DNA of 64,000 nucleotides from Micromonospora sp. ATCC 39149 (GTDB lineage Bacteria; Actinomycetota; Actinomycetes; Mycobacteriales; Micromonosporaceae): positions 992,717 through 1,056,716 of the forward strand of contig NZ_GG657738.1 of the NCBI RefSeq assembly GCF_000158815.1, given 5' to 3'. This document shows, one piece after another, positions 7,969 through 16,559 of the stretch. Every line of letters begins with the position of its first letter. Position 1 is the stretch's first letter. A program made the position numbers and the translations under genes. The notes beneath the pieces are model-generated. The model was not told the DNA's origin. It saw only the letters and a list, made by a program, of their open reading frames with translations, and did no database searches.

Positions 7969-9246
7969 ACGACGACCGGGACGGCTGCGACTGGCAGAAA
8001 GGCCCGCGCCAGCACCGCGTGGGAGGCGATGCGGACCCAACCACTACGCATCGCGTTCTCGCCATGGCCGCTGCGGGCGTTGGCCTACCTCGCGTCCGGG
8101 GCCGTGGTCGGCGCCTTCACCCTGGTCTGGCTGCCCCTTGCGTTGCTGGCCGGCGCGGGAGTCCTGACGCCACTGGCGATGCAGCCGCTGGTGGCCCTCG
8201 AGCGGCGGCGGATCATGCTGCTCGGCGGGCCGGCGCTGCCCGACCCGCATCGGCCACCGGACCGGCCCGGTCTCGTCGCGTGGCTACGCCTTCGCCACAG
8301 CGAGGCGGCGACGTGGCGGGAACTGGCGTATTCGGTTCTGCACGGAACCGTTCTGCTGGCCTTCGACCTGGTGGCCACGCTGCTCGCCCTGAGCCCGGGA
8401 CTGGTCCTCATCCTGGTGCTGAAACCCGACGACCCGCCACCGTCGCCGCCGGGCGACGGCGAGGCGCCGGCCGGGCTGTCGGACGTCGTCGCCCCCGCAC
8501 TGCTCCTGGCGTTCGGAATGATCGTCGCCGTCTTCGCCATCTGCTACGCGGTGGTTCTCGCCGCGATCGCCCACGCCGCGCTGGCTCACCTCCTGCTGGC
8601 CCCCGGCGAGGAGGCGAAGGTCCGGACGTTGACCCGGTCGCGGGCGCGGCTGATTGACGCGTTCGAGGTCGAGCGCCGGCGCATCGAACGGGACCTGCAC
8701 GACGGCGCCCAGCAACGCCTCCTGCGTCTGGCCATTACCCTCGGGATGGCCCGGCTGGAGGTACGTGACAACCCCGAAGCAGCCCAGGCCCTCGTCGACC
8801 AGGCCGCCGAGCAGGCCAAGGCCGCCCTGGCCGAGCTTCGCGAGCTGGTACGCGGCGTCCACCCGCAGATCCTCACCGAGCGGGGCCTGCCGGCGGCGCT
8901 CACCGAGCTGGCCGATAGCGCCGCCGTACCGTTGACGATCGCGCTCGACGTACCTCACCGACTACCGTCCATGGTGGAGTCCACGGCGTATTTCGTGGTC
9001 GCGGAGGCGTTGACCAACGCCGTCAAACACGCGAAGGCGCGCCAGATCTGGGTGACCGGCTGCCTCGACGGGACCGCCCTCGTCGTCGAGGTGCGCGACA
9101 ACGGCGTCGGCGGCGCGGACCCCGACAGCGGCACCGGCCTGGCCGGCCTCGCCGACCGCGTCGACGCCCTTGCCGGCACGCTTGTCCTGTCCAGCCCGCC
9201 CGGTGGCCCGACCGTCCTCAGAGCGGAGCTGCCATGCTCCGGGTAG
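7966..9246 (+). CDS. sensor histidine kinase, NarL/LiaS-type (HisKA_3)
   Basis: 426 aa from GTG 7966. Hydrophobic helices lie at about residues 35-80 and, after a 'PSPPGD' linker, at about 170-210; the sensor input domain is small. Phosphoacceptor motif ERDLHDGAQQRLL is at about residues 241-253, followed by an AELRELVRGVHP helix. The HATPase has ALTNAVKHAKA (N box) and DNGVGGADPDSGTGLAGL (G boxes). The stop overlaps the response-regulator start by 13 bp, so both are translated together. The gene is divergent from the FtsX-type transporter, which it probably controls. An in-frame upstream start at 7909 lacks an RBS and would run through the promoter palindrome. Confidence 0.9.
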   Translation: MTTTGTAATGRKARASTAWEAMRTQPLRIAFSPWPLRALAYLASGAVVGAFTLVWLPLALLAGAGVLTPLAMQPLVALERRRIMLLGGPALPDPHRPPDRPGLVAWLRLRHSEAATWRELAYSVLHGTVLLAFDLVATLLALSPGLVLILVLKPDDPPPSPPGDGEAPAGLSDVVAPALLLAFGMIVAVFAICYAVVLAAIAHAALAHLLLAPGEEAKVRTLTRSRARLIDAFEVERRRIERDLHDGAQQRLLRLAITLGMARLEVRDNPEAAQALVDQAAEQAKAALAELRELVRGVHPQILTERGLPAALTELADSAAVPLTIALDVPHRLPSMVESTAYFVVAEALTNAVKHAKARQIWVTGCLDGTALVVEVRDNGVGGADPDSGTGLAGLADRVDALAGTLVLSSPPGGPTVLRAELPCSG

Positions 9247-9881
9247 CACTCGCCGACGACTCGGTGCTCCTGCGCGAGGGGCTTGTCGGCATCCTCGCCC
9301 GCTTCGGCCACGAGGTCGTCGCTGCGGTCGGCGGCGCCCCGGCGCTGGCCGATGCTGTCGTCGCCGACCGCCCCGACGTGGTGGTGACCGACGTACGGAT
9401 GCCACCCACATACACCGACGAGGGACTGCACGCAGCCCTCGCCCTGCGCCGCAACCACCCCGGCCTGCCGATCCTGGTACTCAGCCAGTACATCGCCACG
9501 ACCTACGCCAGCGAACTGCTGGAATCCTCGGGCAGTGGCGGTGTCGGATACCTCCTCAAGGACCGGGTCGCCGACGTGACCGAGTTCGTCGACGCCGTCG
9601 AACGGGTCGCCGGCGGCGGCTGCGTGATCGACCCACAGGTGGTCAGCAAGCTCCTCGCGCTGCGCCGCGACCCGCTCACCAGGCTGACCCCGCGCGAACG
9701 GGAGGTCCTGGCGCTGATGGCCGAGGGACGATCGAACGCAGCGATCTCACGGATGTTGACGGTGACCGATGCCGCGGTCGGCAAGCACATCGCCGCCATC
9801 TTCGCCAAGCTCAACCTGCCCGTAAGCAGCGAAGACGACCATCGGCGAGTACGCGCGGTGCTCGCCTACCTTCAGGGCTGA
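9234..9881 (+). CDS. response regulator, NarL/FixJ family (LuxR HTH)
   Basis: 215 aa. The receiver domain begins LRVALADDSVLLREGL, with the acidic pair and the phosphorylated Asp in DVVVTDVRMPPTYTDEGL. The conserved Lys is in GYLLKDR. The C-terminal LuxR-type HTH is LTPREREVLALMAEGRSNAAISRML. It is partner of the overlapping kinase gene. The MPPTxTDEG loop recurs in the second response regulator at 44182, marking the two modules as relatives. Confidence 0.93.
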   Translation: MLRVALADDSVLLREGLVGILARFGHEVVAAVGGAPALADAVVADRPDVVVTDVRMPPTYTDEGLHAALALRRNHPGLPILVLSQYIATTYASELLESSGSGGVGYLLKDRVADVTEFVDAVERVAGGGCVIDPQVVSKLLALRRDPLTRLTPREREVLALMAEGRSNAAISRMLTVTDAAVGKHIAAIFAKLNLPVSSEDDHRRVRAVLAYLQG

Positions 9882-9939
9882 CTCCCACCCGCCGTACCGC
9901 CGTGGCCGGCTCGTTGGTGACCGACCCAATCCGTCCGAC

Positions 9940-10392
9940 CTACGCCACGCAGAACTCGTTGCCTTCCGGGTCCTGCATGATCCACCAGTGCCCGGCAGGC
10001 CCCTTGTTGACCTCACGGACTCGTGCTGCCCCCAGGTCTTCCAGCCGGGTCACCAACTTGTCCATGCCGTCGGGCTCGCTGTGCAGGTCGATGTGTAGGC
10101 GGTTCTTGCCGGACTTGCCCTCAGGCACGTCCTGAAAGAGCAGCCGCCGGCCCCGGCCGACACCGCTGGTCTCGTCGAACGGGTCCTCGGGATGCCGGAT
10201 TGCGGCGTAGCCGCGAAAGGTCTTGCGGCCCCGATGCTCGACGACTGCCTCGTCGCCGATGTGGCCGGCGGCCAGCAACTGCTCGACGAGCGCACTGGGG
10301 TCTTCCACCTCGTAGTCCAGGGCCGCAGCCCAGAAGTCCGCGAGGGCGGGTGCGTTCGTGCTGTCGACAACCAACTTCCAGCTCAATGTCAT
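9940..10392 (-). CDS. VOC superfamily protein
   Basis: 150 aa. N-terminal WKLVVDSTNAPALADFWAAALDYEVED, central GKNRLHIDLHSEPDG and C-terminal HWWIMQDPEGNEFCVA are the usual VOC strands and metal-ligand positions, closest in pattern to the VOC gene at 4056. ATG 10392 has no ribosome site; TATAAC lies 7 bases upstream on the same strand, so translation is probably leaderless. The gene is divergent from the CGNR gene and shares its 21-bp promoter region. Upstream in-frame starts lie inside the CGNR gene and are unlikely. Confidence 0.8.
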   Translation of the reverse strand: MTLSWKLVVDSTNAPALADFWAAALDYEVEDPSALVEQLLAAGHIGDEAVVEHRGRKTFRGYAAIRHPEDPFDETSGVGRGRRLLFQDVPEGKSGKNRLHIDLHSEPDGMDKLVTRLEDLGAARVREVNKGPAGHWWIMQDPEGNEFCVA

Positions 10393-10413
10393 GTAACCAG
10401 TTATAGTGGTTAC
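10393..10413. promoter_or_regulatory. 21-bp overlapping divergent promoter with palindrome
   Basis: Only 21 bases separate two divergent start codons. GTAACCA (10393-10399) and its complement TGGTTAC (10407-10413) flank 7 bases. TATAGT (10402-10407) serves the plus gene at 10414 and TATAAC (10405-10400, minus) the minus gene at 10392, each 6-7 bases from its ATG. Both mRNAs would start at or next to their start codons. Confidence 0.6.
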
Positions 10414-11016
10414 ATGGCTTCCTCCGCAACCAAGGGGATGACGCTGCGCTCCCATACCGGCGTCGCATACCAGTTCGACCCCGGCGCGCTGTGCCTGGAG
10501 CTGCTGACCACCGGCGGTCCCGGCCCATACCGCCGGTACGAGGTCCTGCACGAACCCGCCGACCTAGCCGCCTGGACAAGCCGGTCGCGGCTGACGCCGA
10601 CGCCCGCGCTGGAGATCTCCCAAGCCGAGGTGGTGGACGCGCGAAGGCTCCGCGACGCGCTGTTTCGGGTGGTCCTCGCCCACACGCGCGGCGAGCCACA
10701 CCCGCCCGCTGATCGACAGACCATCAACGAGGCAGCCGCCCGTTCGGCTCTGGCGCCGGCCATCGCGCCGTCCGGGAAGCGGCAGTGGACCGGGCCCCTG
10801 AGTGGCACGCACCTGCTGGCCACCGTCGCACGGGACGCCGTCGAGTTGCTGACTGGCCCGTTCACGGACCGCATCCGCACGTGCGCTGCCGAGGACTGCC
10901 ATCTCATCTACGTCGACACCTCACGCCCCGGTCGCCGCCGGTGGTGCTCCATGGAGCACTGCGGCAACCGTCACAAGGTCAGGGCGCTGCGCACTCGCCA
11001 GTCCGAGGAAGAATGA
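10414..11016 (+). CDS. CGNR zinc-finger (ABATE-type) putative transcription factor
   Basis: 200 aa. The N-terminal two thirds match the ABATE-like alpha/beta domain that precedes CGNR fingers. The C-terminal finger is C-x4-C in RTCAAEDCHLIYVD and C-x4-C in RRWCSMEHCGNRHKVR, with the diagnostic CGNR. These proteins are stress-linked putative regulators in actinobacteria. ATG 10414 has no RBS and is probably leaderless. Sitting across a palindromic promoter from a VOC gene, it may regulate itself and that gene (inference). Confidence 0.85.
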   Translation: MASSATKGMTLRSHTGVAYQFDPGALCLELLTTGGPGPYRRYEVLHEPADLAAWTSRSRLTPTPALEISQAEVVDARRLRDALFRVVLAHTRGEPHPPADRQTINEAAARSALAPAIAPSGKRQWTGPLSGTHLLATVARDAVELLTGPFTDRIRTCAAEDCHLIYVDTSRPGRRRWCSMEHCGNRHKVRALRTRQSEEE

Positions 11017-11154
11017 CGGCGATGCCTACTGGGCTCACCAAGGACACGGGCGGGCAGACCGGCGATCCTGCGCCGACATCATGGGCCGGAACCCGCGCCG
11101 CCGCAAACGCACCACCATCGCGGACCCGGCCACCCCGCCGGCTGGTCGGCCACC

Positions 11155-11270
11155 ACCCACATGCGCACAAGCCCGGTCATCGACGCTCTGCACCCGACGG
11201 GCACGGCCCGCGGCGGCCGGGCCGACAAGGTGGTCTTCCACTCCCCCCGCGGCCAAGAAATCAGTCGGCG
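11155..11270 (+). pseudogene. transposase catalytic-core remnant (IS3-like)
   Basis: One frame reads HMRTSPVIDALHP, GTARGGRADKVVFHSPRG and stops shortly after. This resembles the segment of IS3-type integrase cores where 'xHMRTELVxDAL' precedes 'FHSDRGxQYTS'; the second catalytic Asp is changed (HSP for HSD). Nothing else of the element survives. The flanking bases 11017-11154 show no feature. Confidence 0.45.
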
Positions 11271-12238
11271 CTGGGCTGGAAGATCACAGCGACGCCGAGA
11301 GCTTCGCTGGCTGGTACGACGATCTCACCCGCGTGTCCCTTGGCATATGTCACCGCCGCGGCCCGCAAGTGGTGCTCTGTCTGGACGATGTCGTGCACCG
11401 AAATTGTGTATCCGACGAAGGCGGGCAGGGCTGGCGGACACTCGCCGGGCAGGACGTTGGGCAGGGCGGAGGCGGCGACGAGAGTGACGGTGGTGTCGTC
11501 GAGTTCGAAGGTCCGCGTGGAGCCGTGACGTACCTCGGTGGCGCCACCGAGGTACGTCGCGTAGCGGTGCTCGACGTCGGCCAATGCCTCGTCGGGGACG
11601 CACAGCATGCATCCAACTAGGTCAATCGCGCTGTTGGCGTGCTCCGGCCGCTGCTGCCCGGCGACGGGCGTGTTCTCGGCGACGCCAACCCTGCCCTCGG
11701 GCAACAGGCCGCGTGGCGCGTTCGGGTCGTCGCTGTTGATCTCCAGGTAGCGGGCGGGAACCATCCGGGTACCGTCGGCGGTTTCGATCGGGCGCTGCAC
11801 CGCGTGCACGCCACCGTGGCCAACGCCAGCGGTGTCCAGCCGGGCAGCGGCGCAATCGATGTCCGGCGAATCGAAGATAAGGATGTGCATGCCTTGGAAC
11901 CGGTCCAGGCAGGCGGTGAGGTTCGCGGCGGCGCCGCGCACGGCGGCCAGCAGCGCAGGCAGTTTGTCGGCCGGAACCTTGAGGGGAACCACGTGGGCTT
12001 CGTCCGGGATCGGCTGGCCATCCCTGATGACGGTCACGAGCTCGACGAAATTGCGGCGCAGGTAGATGTGGGTGTTCGCCGCGCCGACCGGGCGGGCGGG
12101 CGCTCCTGGGGCGGTGGACAGCGTCGGATAGGCCGGCGGTGGCAGGGTGAAACCCAGCCGTCGGTAGGTGCTGATGGCCGCGGTCATGTCTTCCACAACC
12201 AGGCCTACATGATGCAGGCCACCAAGGTCGTTGCCCAT
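11261..12238 (-). CDS. VOC/glyoxalase-like protein with two VOC modules
   Basis: About 325 aa. The first module begins LHHVGLVVEDMTAAISTYRRLGF, characteristic of glyoxalase-like domain proteins. The remaining sequence contains GMHILIFDSPDID and a second domain with YATYLGGATEV and TISVHDIVQTEHHLRAA, suggesting a tandem arrangement as in PF13468-type proteins. Substrate unknown. ATG 12238 follows AAAAGGTG and lies 5 bases after the TetR stop. A GTG at 12247 is possible but overlaps the TetR gene. Co-transcription with TetR suggests the regulator senses the same compound. Confidence 0.8.
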   Translation of the reverse strand: MGNDLGGLHHVGLVVEDMTAAISTYRRLGFTLPPPAYPTLSTAPGAPARPVGAANTHIYLRRNFVELVTVIRDGQPIPDEAHVVPLKVPADKLPALLAAVRGAAANLTACLDRFQGMHILIFDSPDIDCAAARLDTAGVGHGGVHAVQRPIETADGTRMVPARYLEINSDDPNAPRGLLPEGRVGVAENTPVAGQQRPEHANSAIDLVGCMLCVPDEALADVEHRYATYLGGATEVRHGSTRTFELDDTTVTLVAASALPNVLPGECPPALPAFVGYTISVHDIVQTEHHLRAAAVTYAKGHAGEIVVPASEALGVAVIFQPSAD

Positions 12239-12243
12239 GCTGG

Positions 12244-12963
12244 TCACCTTTTGTCGATGGGTGCGCCGTAGGCGGCGCGGCGGTAGTCGTCGGCGTGCCT
12301 GTCGAAGATGGCGATGACCTGGGGCGCGGCGGCGGTGAACCGCGTCGACGGTGGCGGCTTCGCCGGCTCGAACGCGTGGCGCAGGGTGTCGGAGAGTTGA
12401 TCGGCCTTCGCCTGAAGAGTCAGTTCCACTTCTGAGGGAAGGAACGGGTCGATGCCGAAGAAGCCGAACATGACCGCGGGCAGGGTGTAGTCCAGATCCT
12501 CGGGGCGCAGTCCGACCCGCAGCAGGCCGTTGTCGGCGAGTACGCCGAGGTATTCGCGGGAGGCAAGCAGCTTGCCGCTCTGCAGCGGTCGACGGGCTGG
12601 GCTGGCCAGAAACTGGCCCATGACGTCGGCGTCCCGGGTGAAGATCGCGCGCAGCACCGGCCGTGCCATCGCTTCCAGGAAGAAGTGGCGCATGTACCGG
12701 TGCAGGGCGACCTGCTGCGGATCGTCGCGCATGGCAGCCACCACCGCGTCGAGCATCGTCACGGCCTCCCGCGCGCCGACCGCGAAGAACAACTGTTCAC
12801 GGCTGCGCCAGTGCAGGTATACGGTCCCCTTCCCGACGCCAGCGCGCCGGGCGATTTCGTCGATGGTCGTCCGCCGGTATCCCCAGCGCAGCAGCAACTC
12901 CTTCGCCGCATCGAGGATCCGGCCCGCGCGGTCGATGTGGCTGGTCGGCTGTGACTCCGTCAT
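12244..12963 (-). CDS. TetR/AcrR family regulator
   Basis: 239 aa. The N-terminal HTH RILDAAKELLLRWGYRRTTIDEIARRAGVGKGTVYLHWRSREQLF covers residues about 13-58; the rest is the helical ligand domain. ATG 12963 has GAGGGG upstream. The gene heads an operon with the VOC protein, and its promoter carries a 15-bp perfect inverted repeat, so autoregulation is likely. Confidence 0.92.
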   Translation of the reverse strand: MTESQPTSHIDRAGRILDAAKELLLRWGYRRTTIDEIARRAGVGKGTVYLHWRSREQLFFAVGAREAVTMLDAVVAAMRDDPQQVALHRYMRHFFLEAMARPVLRAIFTRDADVMGQFLASPARRPLQSGKLLASREYLGVLADNGLLRVGLRPEDLDYTLPAVMFGFFGIDPFLPSEVELTLQAKADQLSDTLRHAFEPAKPPPSTRFTAAAPQVIAIFDRHADDYRRAAYGAPIDKR

Positions 12964-12974
12964 GGCACCCCCTC

Positions 12975-13013
12975 GTGACCGATGACCAGAGTAGCATTCT
13001 GGTCATCGGTCAC
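12975..13013. promoter_or_regulatory. 15-bp perfect inverted repeat, probable TetR operator
   Basis: GTGACCGATGACCAG (12975-12989) is repeated as its exact complement at 12999-13013 around 9 bases. It ends 12 bases before the TetR start codon, overlapping where its -10 (TACTCT on the minus strand) would be. Confidence 0.65.
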
Positions 13014-13069
13014 TGGAGTCGACTTTCACACGTACGCGTAAGCGCCTTCAGTTCCCCTGTACACAGCGA

Positions 13070-13330
13070 TGGGGCGACCGAAGGATTCAGGGCCAGCTAC
13101 AGCGGCTTGGCCACCGCATCGGGGCCGGCACGATCCGACGAACCCTGACCCGCCGACGTGTCGGCCCGCCGCCCGCCAGCACTCCACCTACTTGGCATCA
13201 CCGCGCACCCCACCGGCCGATGAACGACCCAGCAGGCCCGTAACCTCACCATGGACCTCGGCGAGCACACCGACCAGTTCCGGTTCCTCATCCGCGATCG
13301 CGATGGCGTCCAGAAGCACACGGATCCACG
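13070..13330 (+). pseudogene. integrase-core transposase remnant with internal deletion
   Basis: Frames read ELQRLGHRIGAGTIRRTL (about 13095-13150), then after a gap LGITAHPTGR, TTQQARNLTMDLGEH and FRFLIRDRDG (about 13195-13310). In intact integrase-core transposases these blocks are separated by roughly 60 residues of catalytic core. That part is deleted, and a stop codon breaks the second block. The related upstream part of the same transposase type occurs at 21235-21395. The remainder to 13482 has no recognisable gene. Confidence 0.6.
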
Positions 13331-13482
13331 CGATCACTTCCAACGGCTTGCCACGAAGACCCAAAGATCGCCGGGCACGCTGAGTACCAGCAGCGATGAG
13401 CTGGAGACGAGATACCGCCAGCTACGTCAGCACTGCGCCAGGTTACCGAGCACGCGTACTTCCTGAGCCGTGACGCGGGTGG

Positions 13483-14373
13483 TCAGCTCGACGAGCGCAG
13501 ACGTGATCGTCCAGCGCGCCCATGTGCCGCGAGGGTGGCGAGGGCGCGCAGTGTCACGCAGCCGCGCCACTCCACGCGCTGCCCCGGGGACCAGTCGAGC
13601 CAGTCGAACATCCAGCCGCCGTCCTCGAGCTGTTCCTCCTCGAGCTTGTCCAGCTCTGCCTGGATATGTTCCTCGGTGAACAAGGTCCGGCTGCTCAGGC
13701 CCGGGCGTGGTGAGAGCACGAGGGCGGTGAGGCGCTCATCCTCGGTGCCACCAGGGACGCAAATTGTGCCGTCGGGCCCGATCTTGGGTCGGAGCGACTC
13801 GATCGCCGCGCAGGCGCGGTCCTCGTCCGATTCGTGGTCGAGGAAATCAAGGGCGAACTTGACCCAGTAGGCGTCGAGCTCGTCAGGGCCATCGATTCGA
13901 GACCAGCACCAGGATCTCGCGGCATCGAGCCAGGAGGTCTGGACGCCGGCCCGGGTCAGGACGGATACGACCCCGAACGTGATGAACGAACCGTCCGGGT
14001 CGGGCGTCATCCACGGTGCGTGCGGATGGTTGGCTGCACTGGGCAGGACGAAGGGCAAGGCCCCGTCGGCACGGGCATTCCGGGCCGCCCAACTCGCAGC
14101 TTGGGTGACCATGGGGTCGCCCAACGCGCCGACTTCAGCGAGCACCTCGAGTGCGTGCAGCGTGGCAGTCGGCTGGCTCGCGGGGTCCCGGACGTCGGGT
14201 TCCAGGGCATGACCGAAGCCGTGGTCGGGGTTCTGATAGGCACGCAATGCCGTGAGGACCGGTTCCACCGAAGCGTCGTGGAGTAGCACCGCGAGTCGGT
14301 GCCTGTCCAGAAGGCGAGCGGTGTTGTGGATGAACTGCTCGGCAGCAGCGATGTCGACGGGCACGGTGCCCAC
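13483..14373 (-). CDS. alpha/alpha-toroid (prenyltransferase/squalene-oxidase-like repeat) protein
   Basis: About 296 aa with repeats such as ALRAYQNPDHGFGHALEPDV, RADGALPFVLP and LEDGGWMFDWLDWSPG, the QxxDGxxG-type turns of alpha/alpha-barrel proteins. It has no DxDD or other cyclase motif, so a catalytic role is not evident; such proteins are usually left as hypothetical. The start is uncertain: the frame opens at TTG 14382, overlapping the AraC stop, while GTG 14373 or 14364 are better candidates. The gene follows the AraC gene directly, so they are probably coupled. Confidence 0.7.
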   Translation of the reverse strand: MGTVPVDIAAAEQFIHNTARLLDRHRLAVLLHDASVEPVLTALRAYQNPDHGFGHALEPDVRDPASQPTATLHALEVLAEVGALGDPMVTQAASWAARNARADGALPFVLPSAANHPHAPWMTPDPDGSFITFGVVSVLTRAGVQTSWLDAARSWCWSRIDGPDELDAYWVKFALDFLDHESDEDRACAAIESLRPKIGPDGTICVPGGTEDERLTALVLSPRPGLSSRTLFTEEHIQAELDKLEEEQLEDGGWMFDWLDWSPGQRVEWRGCVTLRALATLAAHGRAGRSRLRSSS

Positions 14374-14374
14374 G

Positions 14375-15094
14375 CTAGGCAAAGGCGCCGCCGACTGCTT
14401 CCAGAAATCGGACGGGGGTCATGCCGGTGAGCCGCCGCACCTCGTCGTTCATGTGTGCCTGGCTGGCGTAGCCCGCCAAGAACGCCCTACCCGCCAGGTC
14501 AGGGGCGTGCAGGTGCGTGAACCGGCGCAGCCGGCCGACACGCGCCAGCATCTTGGGTCCGTACCCCACCGCCGCCACCGCCCGCCGATGCAGCTGTCGT
14601 TCGCTAACGCCCAGCTCTGCTGCCACCGCCGCGACCCGAGCGCGCGGACGAGCCAGCCGCAATGTCGCTGCCTGGACCAACGGATCGGGTGTAGCGCCGC
14701 GAGAGGACACCGCCTTGAGCAGGTGACGACCTTGACAATTGGCGGGTACCACGGCGAGCGTCTCGGCGAGCCGCAATGCCTCCTGGCCCCACAGGTCGGC
14801 GGCATCGACCTGGCGGTCGCGCAGCTCCGCAGCGTGCCAGCCCAGCACCGCACCCGCAGCTCCGGGACGCAGCCGGACACCGGCCACCTCGGCGTTCGCC
14901 GGCAGCTCGACCAGCCGCGGGCCCGTATCAGCACCCGCGACCACCAACTTCCCGTTGCCGAGCCAGATCAGGTCGAGACAGCCGTCGGGCACTACCAGTT
15001 GGGCATGCCGATGGCTGACGCGCTGCTCCCACACGCACGCCACGAGTGAGGCCGCCGACCCAGGAACCACGTCCTCCCGGTACTGCGAGGTCAC
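14375..15094 (-). CDS. AraC family regulator with DUF6597-type N-terminal domain
   Basis: 239 aa. The N-terminal part (VWEQRVSHRHAQLVVPDGCLDLIW) is the effector domain typical of this subgroup. The C-terminal part (VAAELGVSERQLHRRAVAAVGYGPKMLARVGRLRRF and AGYASQAHMNDEVRRLTGMTP) has the two HTH motifs of the AraC fold. It is the first gene of a minus-strand pair with the toroid protein. Ligand and targets are unknown. Confidence 0.88.
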   Translation of the reverse strand: MTSQYREDVVPGSAASLVACVWEQRVSHRHAQLVVPDGCLDLIWLGNGKLVVAGADTGPRLVELPANAEVAGVRLRPGAAGAVLGWHAAELRDRQVDAADLWGQEALRLAETLAVVPANCQGRHLLKAVSSRGATPDPLVQAATLRLARPRARVAAVAAELGVSERQLHRRAVAAVGYGPKMLARVGRLRRFTHLHAPDLAGRAFLAGYASQAHMNDEVRRLTGMTPVRFLEAVGGAFA

Positions 15095-15167
15095 AACCTC
15101 ACCCTACGGAATCGGCCGCCGGGTCTCGCCGAACAGCATGGCGAATGGCAGCTAACGTCCGGATCTG

Positions 15168-15751
15168 ACATGACCTTCGCCCGCAACGACGCATTCATCC
15201 ATCTGGCCGCCGGCGATGGCGAGGTGTGGTGGCAGGCGCAGATCGCCGAGCCGGTCCAGCCGGATCGCGCTGGCGTGAGCGAGGCGCAGTGGTTGCGCCG
15301 CACCGCCGAGTTCTACCGGACGGAGACGCCGTCAGCGGTCATCGCGGCAACGACCCGGCTGCACCCCACCGTGGTCTTTCACGCCGTCGACCCGGTAGCG
15401 ACCTGGCACCGCGACCGCATCGTCCTCATCGGCGACGCGGCCCACCCGGTCGGCGCCGGGCAGGGCGCCTCGATGGCGATCGAAGACGCCCTCGTCCTGG
15501 CCGCGGCGCTGCGGGCGGAGCCGACAATCGCCGCCGCGTTGAAGGCATACGACGCCGAACGCCGCCCGCGGATCGTCAAACTGCTCGACGCGGCCGAGGA
15601 CAACCGCGGCACCAAGAAGGCAGGACCCGTCAAGCGGCGCCTACAAGCGCTGATCATGCGCCTGTTCGTACCTCTCTTCTACGAGAAGGCCACCGCCTGG
15701 CTCTACGAATGCACCCCCGGGCTGGCCGGCAACGCGAATGCGCGGCCGTAG
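15168..15751 (+). pseudogene. 5'-truncated FAD-dependent monooxygenase (PHBH/UbiH-like)
   Basis: The frame (first ATG 15170, 193 codons) corresponds to the C-terminal half of a group A flavin monooxygenase. It carries the second FAD motif RIVLIGDAAHPVGAGQGASMAIEDALVLA and the usual LKAYDAERRPRI helix. The N-terminal dinucleotide-binding GxGxxG and the DG motif are missing, since the family is about 380-400 aa. The truncation point is close to 15168, 70 bases upstream of the divergent AraC start side. It cannot bind FAD normally and is a remnant. Confidence 0.8.
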
Positions 15752-15901
15752 TGGACTGCCCTCCGGTCATCATCCGGGCCACGGCGACCGGCTACACGAC
15801 GGTCGCGGCAGGGCTTACTCCGGTGCAGGGCATGGCAGCACGCCCCCCGCGCTGAGCGGCATGAGCGCGCATCGGTGCCCGTGCGCGTGCCGGGCAACCG
15901 C

Positions 15902-16498
15902 TTACGGCGTTCGCGAGGGTTCGACCGGGCGGCTGCTGGCGTTGTATGAGTTCTTGGCGGATACCACGGCCGCCTGGAGGTGCTCGGGGTCGACGCCGTG
16001 TACGTTGAGCGGCGGGTGCGTACGCCGGACAAGTTCGGCCTCGATGGTCGCCGGCTCCGCGTCCTCCGCCCAGGTCAAGCGCAGGTGCGCGTACATCCAC
16101 GTGGTCAGCCGCGCCTCATCCTCAGGAACCAGGACAACCCGATCGGTCCAGGTCGTTCGGTATCCCTCGGACACAAGAAGCCCGGCCAACGTACGGCGCA
16201 GAGTCGAGCTGCCCGAACGCCTCAGATGGTTGCGCAGGATTCGGCCCCGCAGGCTGGTTGCCCGTCCGAGATACAGCAGCCGTAGCGACGGATTGCTTTC
16301 ATTCGGCGGCCCGGGGAGATCGGGAAAGATCGAAGGATCAGCCCACCAGGCGTAGACACCGCTGCCACGGCCGAGCCGCTTGACGGCGACATCGAGTCCG
16401 ACCGGCACGCCGGACAGCAGCCGCAGGGCCTCTTCGACCCGGGCTCCGTCGGTTGGGACGTCGTCGGGTCGCGTTTCGGGAGTGGTCATCGAGGCCAT
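15902..16498 (-). CDS. GIY-YIG nuclease superfamily protein
   Basis: 198 aa from ATG 16498 (ATG 16489 is an equal alternative; neither has a strong RBS). SGVYAWWAD and LLYLGRATSLRGRILRNHL correspond to the GIY and YIG strands and the following Arg helix, and a later glutamate (EDEAR) could be the metal ligand. The GIY element is modified (GVY/YLG). Standalone proteins of this type are uncharacterised. An IS3 element was later inserted upstream. A longer frame back to 16687 runs through a transposase remnant and is not used. Confidence 0.7.
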   Translation of the reverse strand: MASMTTPETRPDDVPTDGARVEEALRLLSGVPVGLDVAVKRLGRGSGVYAWWADPSIFPDLPGPPNESNPSLRLLYLGRATSLRGRILRNHLRRSGSSTLRRTLAGLLVSEGYRTTWTDRVVLVPEDEARLTTWMYAHLRLTWAEDAEPATIEAELVRRTHPPLNVHGVDPEHLQAAVVSAKNSYNASSRPVEPSRTP

Positions 16499-16559
16499 GC
16501 TAGACGTTCCAGACGGATCGTGGCCTGGACCGCAGGGACACCGGGTTCTCCACGCAAGA

